Of a stretch of 14,988 nucleotides of DNA, positions 1 through 6,398 are shown piece by piece. Below the pieces are notes generated by a model, which made no database searches, was not told the DNA's origin, and saw only the letters and a program-made list of their open reading frames with translations. A program made the translations under genes and the position numbers. The stretch's first letter is position 1. Every line of letters starts with the position of its first letter. Source of the stretch: SHLQ01 sp051011575. Lineage in GTDB: Bacteria > Actinomycetota > Acidimicrobiia > Acidimicrobiales > SHLQ01. The stretch is from contig JBPCTR010000006.1 in the NCBI GenBank assembly GCA_051011575.1, positions 1-14,988 of the forward strand, written 5' to 3'.

Positions 1-290
1 GGATGTTCGTGTCGTGGTACTCGCTCGGCATGCGGGCGCTCGAGTACCGGCCCGGCCACTTCCACGACAACTCCAACGACGAGGGCAGCTACAGCCAGAA
101 CGTCCACGAGGTCGGCCGTTGGATCGAGGAAGACGGCGGCTCCAACTTCTGGGGCGTGCACGTCGATCGGATGGAGATCGAGGGCGACGACACCCAGGTG
201 ATACTGGCGTCGGACCGCAACAACGGTCTGTACATCTTCACCTTCTCCTGCGAGAACCCGGATGGAGTGCTCTATTGCGATACCCCCTGA
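1..290 (+). CDS. C-terminal end of a secreted LVIVD-repeat-type protein (5' partial)
   Basis: The reading frame is open from the left edge (codons in phase with base 3) to a TGA at 288-290, so only the last 95 or so residues are present. They contain the pattern typical of the last blades of LVIVD / YVTN-like beta-propeller proteins: VSWYSLGMRALEY near the start, then NFWGVHVD and ILASDRNNGLYIFTF, where an aromatic 'GLYIF' strand follows a surface 'SDRN' turn. The family is usually exported and of unknown function. Two cysteines in the last 15 residues (SCENPDG and LYCDTP) could form a terminal disulfide, which fits an extracytoplasmic location. The N-terminus and any signal peptide lie outside the window. 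It ends convergently against the Ldh-type gene, with a hairpin terminator between them. The assignment rests on motif resemblance only. Confidence 0.7.
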   Translation, partial: MFVSWYSLGMRALEYRPGHFHDNSNDEGSYSQNVHEVGRWIEEDGGSNFWGVHVDRMEIEGDDTQVILASDRNNGLYIFTFSCENPDGVLYCDTP

Positions 291-320
291 GCCCCATGTC
301 GCGCTGACGCGAGGATCAGG

Positions 321-359
321 GCCGGGGCCCCGGACGGATCAGCCGCCCGGGGCCCCGGC
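321..359. terminator. Bidirectional GC-rich hairpin terminator between convergent genes
   Basis: A perfect 13-bp inverted repeat, GCCGGGGCCCCGG (321-333) and CCGGGGCCCCGGC (347-359), flanks a 13-nt loop. Each arm also contains the self-complementary CCGGGGCCCCGG, so alternative foldings are possible. It lies 30 bp after the stop of the left-edge gene and 41 bp after the stop of the convergent Ldh-type gene, where one shared terminator would be expected. There is no clear T-tract on either strand. GC-only hairpins without T-tracts are common in actinobacteria. Confidence 0.75.
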
Positions 360-400
360 GCGTCACTCGTGCTTCGGTTTCGACGCCGGACTGACGTCGC

Positions 401-1384
401 TCAGCCGGCAAGTGCCTGCGCCGAGGCCCACACGTCCGGTTCGAGCTCGACCGATGTTGGCTCGTCCCGCCCGGCACCAGGGAGCCGGGCTCCGGGCTGC
501 GCGGCGACTGCGGCGGCGAGAGCATCGACCCGATCGTGGAAGGCACCGCCCCCGAACGCAGCCGGGTCGATGACGAGGTAGAACTGACCGATGTCGTGGT
601 GAGCGCCCTCCGGCGCCTTGAGCGGCGGGATGTCGGTGCTCGCGAGCGAGCCCGTGAGCGCAGAAGCCAGCACTTCGACCATCAGGCCGAGGCCATACCC
701 CTTGTAGCCGCCCGCCGACAGCATCGAGCCTTCGAGCGCGGCCTCTGCGTCGGTCGTGGGGTTGCCGTCGGCATCAACCGCCCACCCGAGCGGGATCGGT
801 TCACCCGCGGCCGCGGCCATCGTGATCTTGCCGAGGGCCACCGCGCTCGTGCTGTAGTCGAATTGGAAGGCTACGCCTCCGCCACGAGCTGGAACGGCCA
901 TCGCCATCGGATTCGTGCCGAGTAGCCGCTCGCTTCCGCCGGGAGGGGCCACGCGTGCCGTCGAGTTCGTGGCGCCGATGGCAAGGAACCCGACCTCGGC
1001 GAATTGTTCAGTGAAGTATCCGAGCGACGTGCACGTATGGCTGTGTTCGATCGACAGCGCACACGTTCCGTTGGCGCGGGCAGCCGCGACGGCGGTGTCG
1101 AAGCCGGCAGCGAACGCCCACTGCGCGAAGCCGAACTTTGCATCGACCCGGACCGCGCCGGGATGGTCGTGGTGAACCGCCGGGTCGACGTTGCCGAGCA
1201 CCCGACCCGTCTCAAGCTGTCTGCAGTAACTCTCGAGGTAGTAGAGGCCGCAGATCCGGTTGCCGTTCGCCTCTGCGGTGCGCACGGCGCGAGCCACCGA
1301 CGCGGCCACGGGCGGGGCAGCGCCGTGGGACTCCAGCGCAGCTACGGTCACGGCCTCGATGTCGTCGAGTGTGATGGTTTCCAT
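401..1384 (-). CDS. Ldh family (malate/L-lactate/YlbC-YiaK type) NAD(P)-dependent oxidoreductase
   Basis: This 327-residue protein matches the Ldh2 family (COG2055), cytosolic NAD(P)H enzymes that interconvert 2-keto acids or cyclic imino acids and their reduced forms. Visible signatures are the NTxxxVAPPGGxxxLLGTNPMAMAVPA block in mid-protein, FDYSTSAVALGK, PLGWAVDADGNPTTDAEAAL and GGYKGYGLGLMVEVL. The second active-site histidine region is present as EHSHTCTSLGYF. The first motif, normally G-x-x-SHG-(V/L), reads NGNRICGLYYLESYC, so the usual histidine is a cysteine; the substrate may therefore differ. ATG at 1384 is chosen over an upstream in-frame start because GGGGAGG (1392-1398) lies 7 nt before it and the family begins at about this point. 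It follows the lipoprotein relic and the FMN dehydrogenase on the same strand and may be cotranscribed with them. The substrate cannot be read from the sequence. Confidence 0.9.
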   Translation of the reverse strand: METITLDDIEAVTVAALESHGAAPPVAASVARAVRTAEANGNRICGLYYLESYCRQLETGRVLGNVDPAVHHDHPGAVRVDAKFGFAQWAFAAGFDTAVAAARANGTCALSIEHSHTCTSLGYFTEQFAEVGFLAIGATNSTARVAPPGGSERLLGTNPMAMAVPARGGGVAFQFDYSTSAVALGKITMAAAAGEPIPLGWAVDADGNPTTDAEAALEGSMLSAGGYKGYGLGLMVEVLASALTGSLASTDIPPLKAPEGAHHDIGQFYLVIDPAAFGGGAFHDRVDALAAAVAAQPGARLPGAGRDEPTSVELEPDVWASAQALAG

Positions 1385-1440
1385 GTGGCGGCCTCCCCGG
1401 GTTTCGGGGTCCGACACTAGCGACGCAGCAAGCTCGGCGA

Positions 1441-1565
1441 TCAGGCCGGAGCCGGGAATGCTTCGAAGATGTAGTCGAACTGGAGCCGCAGGCCGCCGCG
1501 ATCAGCGTCAGAAGAAGCATGATCGCGAGCGGCCTGACAACCCGTCGCCGACTGAAGTTCCGCAT
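1441..1565 (-). pseudogene. Collapsed lipoprotein gene: signal peptide fused out of frame to a short C-terminal tail
   Basis: On the minus strand, ATG at 1565 (GGGGA 9 nt upstream) opens a textbook lipoprotein signal: MRNFSRRRVV, the hydrophobic run LAIMLLLTLIAAA, then lipobox cysteine and GSSS. Right after GSS the high-GC3 coding signal shifts to the next frame, which reads LQFDYIFEAFPAPA and stops at TGA (1443-1441). In that frame 11 of 14 third positions are G/C, while the signal-peptide frame past this point drops to about half. The simplest reading is an internal deletion that removed nearly all of a lipoprotein gene, such as a substrate-binding protein, and joined its first 30 or so codons to its last 15 with a frame change. 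A chance signal-like ORF is the alternative. The original function cannot be recovered. Confidence 0.5.
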
Positions 1566-1610
1566 CCGGGTCATTCCCCGACTTCGAACTGGGACCAGTT
1601 AAGCAGATGA

Positions 1611-1622
1611 TTGCAATTGCAA
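1611..1622. promoter_or_regulatory. Perfect 12-bp AT-rich palindrome, candidate operator
   Basis: TTGCAATTGCAA is a perfect palindrome in otherwise GC-rich sequence. It lies 18 bp beyond the stop of the FMN dehydrogenase and 45 bp upstream of the lipoprotein-relic start, on the upstream side of the Ldh-type gene. Dyads of this size usually bind a dimeric helix-turn-helix regulator. TTGCAA could also serve as part of a weak -35 element for minus-strand transcription. No regulator gene is adjacent. Confidence 0.4.
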
Positions 1623-1640
1623 GGAGTCGCCCTCGTGCAA

Positions 1641-2768
1641 TCAGCCGAGACGGGAGCGGAGCTCACCGAGATCTGCGCAGCCGGTCTGGTGCATAACGTT
1701 GACCAGCCCATCGGCGAGGATGTCGAACGCATGCCCCGGACCGTCCGATCCGAGTGCACCGAGACCGAACATGAAGGCCCTGCCACAGAACACGAAGCTG
1801 GCGCCGAGAGCGATCGCGCGGGCGACGTCGGTGCCCGAGCGCACCCCGCTGTCGAACAGAACGGGAACGTCGTGCCCAACCGCGTCCACGATCGGGCCGA
1901 GCGCACTGACGGACGCCGGCGCTGCTTCGAGTTGGCGTCCGCCGTGGTTCGACACCTGGACGGCATCGGCGCCGGTGGCGACGCAGCGGCGGGCGTCGTC
2001 GGTGTCGAGGATTCCCTTCACGACGAGCGGTCCTTTCCAGAGTTCGCGCACCTCAGCGAGGTACTCGAAGGAGAAGGTGCCACCCAGATTTGCGCCGACG
2101 AAGCCGGACGCATCGCGTAGCGATTCGGAATCGATGTACTTCTCGAGCGTCCGAAAGCGCGGCAGGCCGTGTTGCAAGACGCCTCGCGCCCACGCCGGGT
2201 GTGTGGCAGCCTGCCAGACGAGCGAGGGCCCGATCACGGGCGGCACTCGAATCCCCGCCTTGCGCTGGCGCTCGCGACGACCCGGGAAGGGAACGTCTGC
2301 GGTGACCACGAGCGTGGTGAAGCCGGACGCGGCGACCCGCTCGAGAATGTCGGCGCGCAGCTCGGGATCGCGCGGGGGATACAACTGAAACCACCCCATC
2401 CCGTCCGCGTTCGGGCCGGCGACCTCGGGCTTCTCGGTTCCCACCGTGCTGAGCACGTAGGGGATCCGACGCTCCGCGGCAGCATGCGCGAGGGCGGCAT
2501 CGGCGCCGGGCCACATCAGTGCGGTCATGCCGATCGGTGCGATACCGATCGGCGCCGAATACGTCACGCCGAACAGATCGGTGGTGATGACGGGGTCGAG
2601 CTTTCCCTTCAACAGCTGGGGGACCAGCTCGACATCGGCGAGGGCACGTTCGTTGCGGTGCATCGATGCCTCGTTGCCGGTTGCGCTGGCCAGATACTCC
2701 CACGCGAAGTGTGGCAATCGACGCGAGGCGCGCGCCTCGAGGTCTGATATCGCTGGGTAGTCGTCCAT
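1641..2768 (-). CDS. FMN-dependent 2-hydroxyacid dehydrogenase/oxidase (LldD/glycolate-oxidase family)
   Basis: A 375-residue TIM-barrel flavoprotein of the alpha-hydroxyacid oxidase family, which oxidises L-lactate, glycolate, mandelate or similar acids to the 2-keto acid. Seen in order: RRLPHFAWEYLASATG near residue 25, the FMN contact APIGIAPIGMTAL (about 73-84), FQLYPPRDPEL (Tyr130), TADVPFPGRRERQRK (about 156-170), the FMN lysine in VVKGILD (K251), the catalytic His-Arg motif VSNHGGRQL (H275, R278) and the phosphate-binding FDSGVRSGTDVARAIALGA. All catalytic residues appear intact. No membrane segment is seen. The start is uncertain: ATG 2768 matches family N-termini but lacks a clear ribosome-binding site, and ATG 2789 and GTG 2819 are also in frame. 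It sits 61 bp after the Nudix gene on the same strand and two genes upstream of the Ldh enzyme, suggesting linked hydroxyacid metabolism. Lactate versus glycolate cannot be decided here. Confidence 0.92.
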   Translation of the reverse strand: MDDYPAISDLEARASRRLPHFAWEYLASATGNEASMHRNERALADVELVPQLLKGKLDPVITTDLFGVTYSAPIGIAPIGMTALMWPGADAALAHAAAERRIPYVLSTVGTEKPEVAGPNADGMGWFQLYPPRDPELRADILERVAASGFTTLVVTADVPFPGRRERQRKAGIRVPPVIGPSLVWQAATHPAWARGVLQHGLPRFRTLEKYIDSESLRDASGFVGANLGGTFSFEYLAEVRELWKGPLVVKGILDTDDARRCVATGADAVQVSNHGGRQLEAAPASVSALGPIVDAVGHDVPVLFDSGVRSGTDVARAIALGASFVFCGRAFMFGLGALGSDGPGHAFDILADGLVNVMHQTGCADLGELRSRLG

Positions 2769-2829
2769 GAGCGCCACGGCGTTGAGCATCGCACAGCCCG
2801 CCCCCTGGGTGCATCTCACGAGCGGGCAA

Positions 2830-3372
2830 TCAGTCGTTGAGTCGTTGCTGTTCGATCCAGGGCGTATTGGGCAGGCCGTTCCGGTCGATGTGCTCGACGA
2901 GATCGGCCAGGCACCACGGGTAGAACGGAGCGGGAGAGTTGCGGAGCTCCGCAGGGGTGAGCCATTCGATGCTCACGATTGCCTTCTCCTCGAGTTCGGA
3001 CCGATGCGTGGGTTCCGGATGGAAGTCGGCGTCGACGATCACGTGAAAGAACTGCTCGGTCTGACGGATCAGGCGGCCGTCGAAAGGGAACTCACCGATT
3101 CGTTCGAGCACGACCGGACCAAGGTCGTGCACCCGGAGTCCGACCTCTTCCCACAACTCACGCCGCGTTGCGCCGGCGGCGTCTTCGCCGGTGTCAACTC
3201 CACCTCCAGGTGTCCAGAGGAAGCCGCCGCGATCGGTGTCGGCCGGATCGACGCCGCGGATCATGAGCACCCGGAGATCGGGATCGATGACGATGGCGCG
3301 GCCGGCCCGCCGCTCGTGGAACCCCTCGGGGCTCAGCGACCGCTCGCCATGTATTCCTGGAGTTTGGTCCAC
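2830..3372 (-). CDS. Nudix hydrolase
   Basis: The protein carries a perfect Nudix box, G-x5-E-x7-REUxEExGU, read as GGVDTGEDAAGATRRELWEEVGL with key residues G, E, RE, EE and G all in place. Before the box are AGRAIVIDPDLRVLMIRG and GFLWTPGGG, the usual first strands of the fold. After it are the conserved IGEF, EQFFHV and VSIEWLTPAEL segments. Such enzymes cleave nucleoside diphosphates linked to another moiety; the substrate is not predictable here. The start is unclear. GTG 3372 gives 180 residues and a 40-base overlap with the CBS gene. ATG 3399 gives 189 residues. A CTG at 3336 would overlap the CBS stop as CTGA and would begin exactly where homology begins. The overlap points to translational coupling with the CBS protein. 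Confidence 0.88.
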   Translation of the reverse strand: MDQTPGIHGERSLSPEGFHERRAGRAIVIDPDLRVLMIRGVDPADTDRGGFLWTPGGGVDTGEDAAGATRRELWEEVGLRVHDLGPVVLERIGEFPFDGRLIRQTEQFFHVIVDADFHPEPTHRSELEEKAIVSIEWLTPAELRNSPAPFYPWCLADLVEHIDRNGLPNTPWIEQQRLND

Positions 3373-3767
3373 TGTTCCTCGAGCTCGTTCAGCCGCCATT
3401 TGACGACGTCGCCGATGCTGATGATGCCGGACAAGGTGCCTTCCTTGTCGACGACCGGCATGTGCCGAAAGTGGTGCTCGGTCATCTGCGACATCACCGA
3501 GGTGACGACGTCGTCGGGCGTGCATGTGATCACAGAGGAGGTCATCAGCTCGCGCACCGATCGATCGAGTGTGCCGGGGTCGTCACAGAGGCGTCGGACG
3601 ACGTCTCGCTCCGAGATGATGCCGTCGATCCGGTTTCCGTCGCTGCTCACGACCAGCGCCCCAAAGTTGTGCTCACGTAGCAGCTGCAAGGCATCGCTGA
3701 TCGTGCGGTCAGGGTCGATCGTCACGACGTCCTGGCCCTTCTCGCTGACGATTGAAGAGATCAACAT
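3333..3767 (-). CDS. Tandem CBS-domain protein
   Basis: A 144-residue protein made almost entirely of two CBS motifs forming one Bateman module. The first runs from about residue 14 (VVTIDPDRTISDALQLL) to ISERDVVRRL near 60. The second runs from LMTSSVITCTPDDVV near 75 to GIISIGDVVKWRL near 125, followed by a short charged helix, NELEEQWTKLQEYM. Such modules bind AMP, ATP, NADH or similar ligands and act as energy or redox sensors; stand-alone forms include the mycobacterial hypoxic response protein Hrp1. ATG 3767 is preceded by AGGAG at a 7-nt spacing, which fixes the start. It is the first gene of a minus-strand group and overlaps the Nudix gene. No catalytic domain is attached, so its partner is unknown. 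Confidence 0.9.
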   Translation of the reverse strand: MLISSIVSEKGQDVVTIDPDRTISDALQLLREHNFGALVVSSDGNRIDGIISERDVVRRLCDDPGTLDRSVRELMTSSVITCTPDDVVTSVMSQMTEHHFRHMPVVDKEGTLSGIISIGDVVKWRLNELEEQWTKLQEYMASGR

Positions 3768-3814
3768 CGTTCGACTCCTGACCTGCTCGGTGTTCTGCGC
3801 TCCGTTCGGCGAAC

Positions 3815-3826
3815 CTCCGATCGGAG
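3815..3826. promoter_or_regulatory. 12-bp palindrome in the divergent CBS / thioesterase intergenic region
   Basis: CTCCGATCGGAG is a perfect dyad 48 bp upstream of the CBS start and 78 bp upstream of the thioesterase start. It could be an operator for the divergent pair. CGATCG cores are frequent in this genome, so chance is a real alternative. The rest of the 136-bp gap shows only weak promoter-like matches apart from the TAGGCT box next to the thioesterase. Confidence 0.25.
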
Positions 3827-3890
3827 CTGGACTCTTTCTCCAAGAATAGATCCAATGGGCCGATCGGTGCTCGGGCTGACGATGGACTTC

Positions 3891-3896
3891 TAGGCT
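3891..3896 (+). promoter_or_regulatory. TANNNT -10 box, probable leaderless promoter of the thioesterase gene
   Basis: TAGGCT ends 7 nt before the ATG at 3904, and no ribosome-binding site precedes that ATG. With a standard -10 geometry, transcription would begin at or next to the A of the start codon, the arrangement of leaderless actinobacterial mRNAs. The same layout recurs at 4325, 11796 and 14453. Confidence 0.5.
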
Positions 3897-3903
3897 CGGA
3901 CAG

Positions 3904-4293
3904 ATGATCTCGCCCAGCGCCGCAGAAATGCTCGCCAACGACTCGGCTACGCCACACCTCGGAATCGAACTGGTGGAGGCAACGCCGACGGCCGCGGTCG
4001 CCCGGCTGACGGTCACGGCAGACATGACGAACGGCCTCGACGTCTGCCACGGCGGCATCGTCTTCGCACTTGCCGATACGGCGCTCGCCTTTGCGGCCAA
4101 CGCCGAATCGCCGGGGGCGCTCACGACGAGTGCAAGCGTGGAGTTCATGCGTCCGGCGAGGGTCGGCGATGTCCTCACGGCGACCGCGGTGCCGATCGGC
4201 GGTGCCGGGCGAACCGCGTTGTACGAGGTCGGTGTGGTCGGGAAGAGCGACGAGTTGGTCGCATCGATCAGGGGCTCGATCAGACGCATCTGA
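3904..4293 (+). CDS. paaI: PaaI-type hotdog-fold acyl-CoA thioesterase
   Basis: A 129-residue hotdog thioesterase of the PaaI (hydroxyphenylacetyl-CoA thioesterase) family, cytosolic and normally tetrameric. It shows TADMTNGLDVCHGGIVFALADTALAFAAN at about residues 39-67, which includes the HGG turn at the start of the hot-dog helix and the catalytic aspartate in LADTA. It also shows SVEFMRPARVGDVLTATA, the family's substrate-channel strand, and the end strand LYEVGVVGKSDELVASIRGSIRR. In phenylacetate degraders it hydrolyses dead-end CoA esters that sequester CoA. No other paa genes lie in this window, so it may be a general housekeeping thioesterase here. The start at 3904 fits family length and the leaderless -10 box. 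It is transcribed away from the CBS gene. Confidence 0.88.
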   Translation: MISPSAAEMLANDSATPHLGIELVEATPTAAVARLTVTADMTNGLDVCHGGIVFALADTALAFAANAESPGALTTSASVEFMRPARVGDVLTATAVPIGGAGRTALYEVGVVGKSDELVASIRGSIRRI

Positions 4294-4324
4294 CGGGTGG
4301 CAGATCGCAGGTCGGCCGATCACC

Positions 4325-4330
4325 TACGTT
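4325..4330 (+). promoter_or_regulatory. TANNNT -10 box, probable leaderless promoter of the aminotransferase gene
   Basis: TACGTT ends 6 nt before ATG 4337 in the 43-bp gap after the thioesterase gene, with no purine-rich ribosome-binding site in between. An in-frame GTG at 4331 is too close to the box to be the start. This suggests the aminotransferase group has its own promoter. Confidence 0.45.
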
Positions 4331-4336
4331 GTGCGA

Positions 4337-5527
4337 ATGGACCTGCGCCGCGGTATCGAGATGGTTGCGATTCCCGGGCCGTCGATCGTGCCCGAACGCG
4401 TACGGGTGGCGATGGCACGAGCCATGCCGAACATCTACGCCGGGCCGCTCCTGGAACTGTCCGACCGGGTCTTGGAGCGCCTCCCGGCGTTGGTGCGAAC
4501 CAGCGGCCGCAGCTTCATCGTCACCTCCAACGGACACGGTGCCTGGCAGATGGCAGTGTCGAACACGCTGTCGCCGGGCGACAAGGTGCTGGCCCTCGAG
4601 TCGGGCCGTTTCGCCGTGATCTGGGCGGAGTTCGCTGAAATGGCAGGCGTCGAGGCCGAGGTGTTGCCGGGTGACTTCTTCACACCGGTCGATCCAGCCG
4701 CGCTCGAGGCAAGACTCCGTGCCGACGTGAAACACGAGATAAACGCGATCCTCCTGTCGCACACCGACACGAGCAGTTCGGTTCGCAACGACATTCCGGC
4801 GATTCGAGCGGCGATCGACGCGGCCGGGCATCCGGCGCTTCTCATGGTCGACTGCATCGCCTCCCTCGCGTGTGATCCGTACGAGATGGACGAGTGGGGA
4901 GTCGATCTCACCGTGTCGGCATCCCAGAAGGGGCTGATGTGTCCTCCTGGCCTCGGGTTCGTGTGGGCGGGCGAACGGGCGCTGGCTGCGTTCGACCGGA
5001 TCGGGAACCGGGTCGGTTATGTCGACTGGGCTCGGCGCCTTGAGCCTCGGGGTTTCTACGACACCTATGCCGGCACTCCACCGGTCGCCCATCTCCATGC
5101 GCTCGACGAAGCACTCACCATGATCGATGAGGAGGGTGGTCTCGACGCGGTCTGGGCCCGTCACGCGGCGCTCGCCGCCGGGGTCCGTGCGGCGGTCACC
5201 GCGTGGGCGACGCCGGGTGGTCTGTCGCTCAACATCGAGAGCGTCGAGCATCGGTCGAATGCGGTCACGACGGTCCGTACCGGCGAGATCGATTCGCTGG
5301 AGCTGATGCAGCGATGTGTGGAGCGGTCGGGCGTGACTCTTGGGATCGGCATGATGGTTGCGCCGGATCGCTCGTTCCGGATCGGACACATGGGTCACCT
5401 GAATCCACCGATGATTCTCGGCACGCTCGGCACGATCGAGGCGACGCTCGTGTCGATGGGTGCAGCGATCGGCGGGTCGGGCGTCGCCGCGGCGGCAGAG
5501 ACGATCGGCAAAGCCTTGGCCTCATGA
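4337..5527 (+). CDS. Class V PLP-dependent aminotransferase (alanine/serine-glyoxylate aminotransferase type)
   Basis: A 396-residue fold-type I PLP enzyme of the class V group that includes alanine-glyoxylate and serine-glyoxylate aminotransferases and PucG. Visible features are the N-terminal IPGPSIVPERV, the cofactor-phosphate region TSNGHGAWQMAVSNTLSPGDKVL (63-85; the usual SGTG is SNGHG), SHTDTSSSVRNDI, the PLP-N1 aspartate in LMVDCIASL (D172), the Schiff-base lysine in VSASQKGLMCPPGLGF (K198) and the C-terminal FRIGHMGHLNPPMILGTLG. Cytosolic; glyoxylate or a related oxoacid is the likely acceptor. The ATG at 4337 fits the family start and the -10 box just upstream. The next gene begins 16 bp after its stop, so an operon with the EEP-fold protein and the MFS permease is likely. 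The exact amino donor is unknown. Confidence 0.9.
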   Translation: MDLRRGIEMVAIPGPSIVPERVRVAMARAMPNIYAGPLLELSDRVLERLPALVRTSGRSFIVTSNGHGAWQMAVSNTLSPGDKVLALESGRFAVIWAEFAEMAGVEAEVLPGDFFTPVDPAALEARLRADVKHEINAILLSHTDTSSSVRNDIPAIRAAIDAAGHPALLMVDCIASLACDPYEMDEWGVDLTVSASQKGLMCPPGLGFVWAGERALAAFDRIGNRVGYVDWARRLEPRGFYDTYAGTPPVAHLHALDEALTMIDEEGGLDAVWARHAALAAGVRAAVTAWATPGGLSLNIESVEHRSNAVTTVRTGEIDSLELMQRCVERSGVTLGIGMMVAPDRSFRIGHMGHLNPPMILGTLGTIEATLVSMGAAIGGSGVAAAAETIGKALAS

Positions 5528-5542
5528 CCGGGGCGATCTGAG

Positions 5543-6364
5543 GTGGCGGTCGACGTCGACATCGGGCCAAGAGCCGACGACGCCTACCGCATCGTCGTCT
5601 GGACGGTCGGTGCCGCCTTCGACCGAAAGTACCCGAAGCTCGAAGCGCTCGACGCGAACGTGATCGTGGCACCTCGCAGTGCGAACGAGTCGCGGCTGCT
5701 CCGAGCGAATCGGACCACACACACGTCGATGGTCTGGGTTGGCCGCCATGTTCAGCGCGGTCTCGGTGCGCTCGCTTTCGGAGACTCGCGGATCAAACTC
5801 GACGGTCGACGATGGGATCAGAGGCTCGAATGGGTCGCGCCAACGAGGGTCAGTGGTGCCGTCAACCACAATCTGCTTGCGATCTGGGCGCTCAACGAGC
5901 GAGCGCGGGTGACGTTTCGCACCAACCCACAACGAGCCCAGGCGATCGAGATGATGCGGCTCTACCGATCGCTGCTCACCACCACGACGGTCGTGGCGGG
6001 CAACTTCGACGACAATCCTGTTTTCCATCGCAATGATCCCAACTGGGACTTTCTGGAATTCGTGGCTCGAGCCGAGACCGCTGGCCTCCGCAGCGCGTAT
6101 CACGCGTACACAGAACTCGAGCACGGCGATCCACGAGAGCAGCCCACCAGATTTCGCCCCGACCCTGGTCACCCGCATGTGGGCCATCACGTCGACTACT
6201 GCTTCGTGCCCACCGAGTGGCTGCCGGCCCTGCGCTCGGTCCGCGTTGGCGAGCAATCGGTGTGGGCGCCGACCGTGCGCGGGGAGGTCCACGTCCCGCT
6301 CGTGGTCGACTTCGATCTGTCTGAGGTCCGGTCGTTCACCGTGGCCCGACGCCAGGCACGATGA
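5543..6364 (+). CDS. EEP (exonuclease III)-fold protein with degenerate active site
   Basis: The 273 residues align along their length with the endonuclease/exonuclease/phosphatase fold. YRIVVWTVGAAFDRKYPKLEALDANVIVAPRSA corresponds to the usual RIVxWN...K...L..DxxVxPE start. Later come RGLGALAFGD, NHNLLAIWAL, VVAGNFDDNPVF (canonical GDFNSNP), LRSAYHAYTE, HHVDYCFVP (canonical HIDYxFVP) and EVHVPLVVDF (canonical SDHVPLVVDF). Compared with active enzymes, the metal and catalytic residues are changed: N to T21, E to R45, D to N154, N to D156 and D to V249, with S to E248 beside it. D218 and H250 are kept. It is probably not a conventional nuclease or phosphatase and may be a binding or regulatory paralogue. 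It starts with GTG at 5543, 16 bp after the aminotransferase stop, with only a weak ribosome-binding site (GGGGCG). The frame is clean, without stops, so this is divergence and not obvious decay. Confidence 0.8.
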   Translation: MAVDVDIGPRADDAYRIVVWTVGAAFDRKYPKLEALDANVIVAPRSANESRLLRANRTTHTSMVWVGRHVQRGLGALAFGDSRIKLDGRRWDQRLEWVAPTRVSGAVNHNLLAIWALNERARVTFRTNPQRAQAIEMMRLYRSLLTTTTVVAGNFDDNPVFHRNDPNWDFLEFVARAETAGLRSAYHAYTELEHGDPREQPTRFRPDPGHPHVGHHVDYCFVPTEWLPALRSVRVGEQSVWAPTVRGEVHVPLVVDFDLSEVRSFTVARRQAR

Positions 6365-6398
6365 GGAATGGGCGCAGCGAGCACGGGGTTCTGAGGCC

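Noticed and set aside
4070..4336. Upstream extension of the aminotransferase through the thioesterase gene
   Set aside because: The extra segment is the shifted frame of a conserved hotdog gene and is Arg/Ser-rich. Homology starts at MDLRRGIEM.
4280..5398. Long open frame on the minus strand opposite the aminotransferase
   Set aside because: Its product is Arg/His-rich with no family features, while the plus strand encodes a complete PLP enzyme. High-GC genes commonly leave such open antisense frames.
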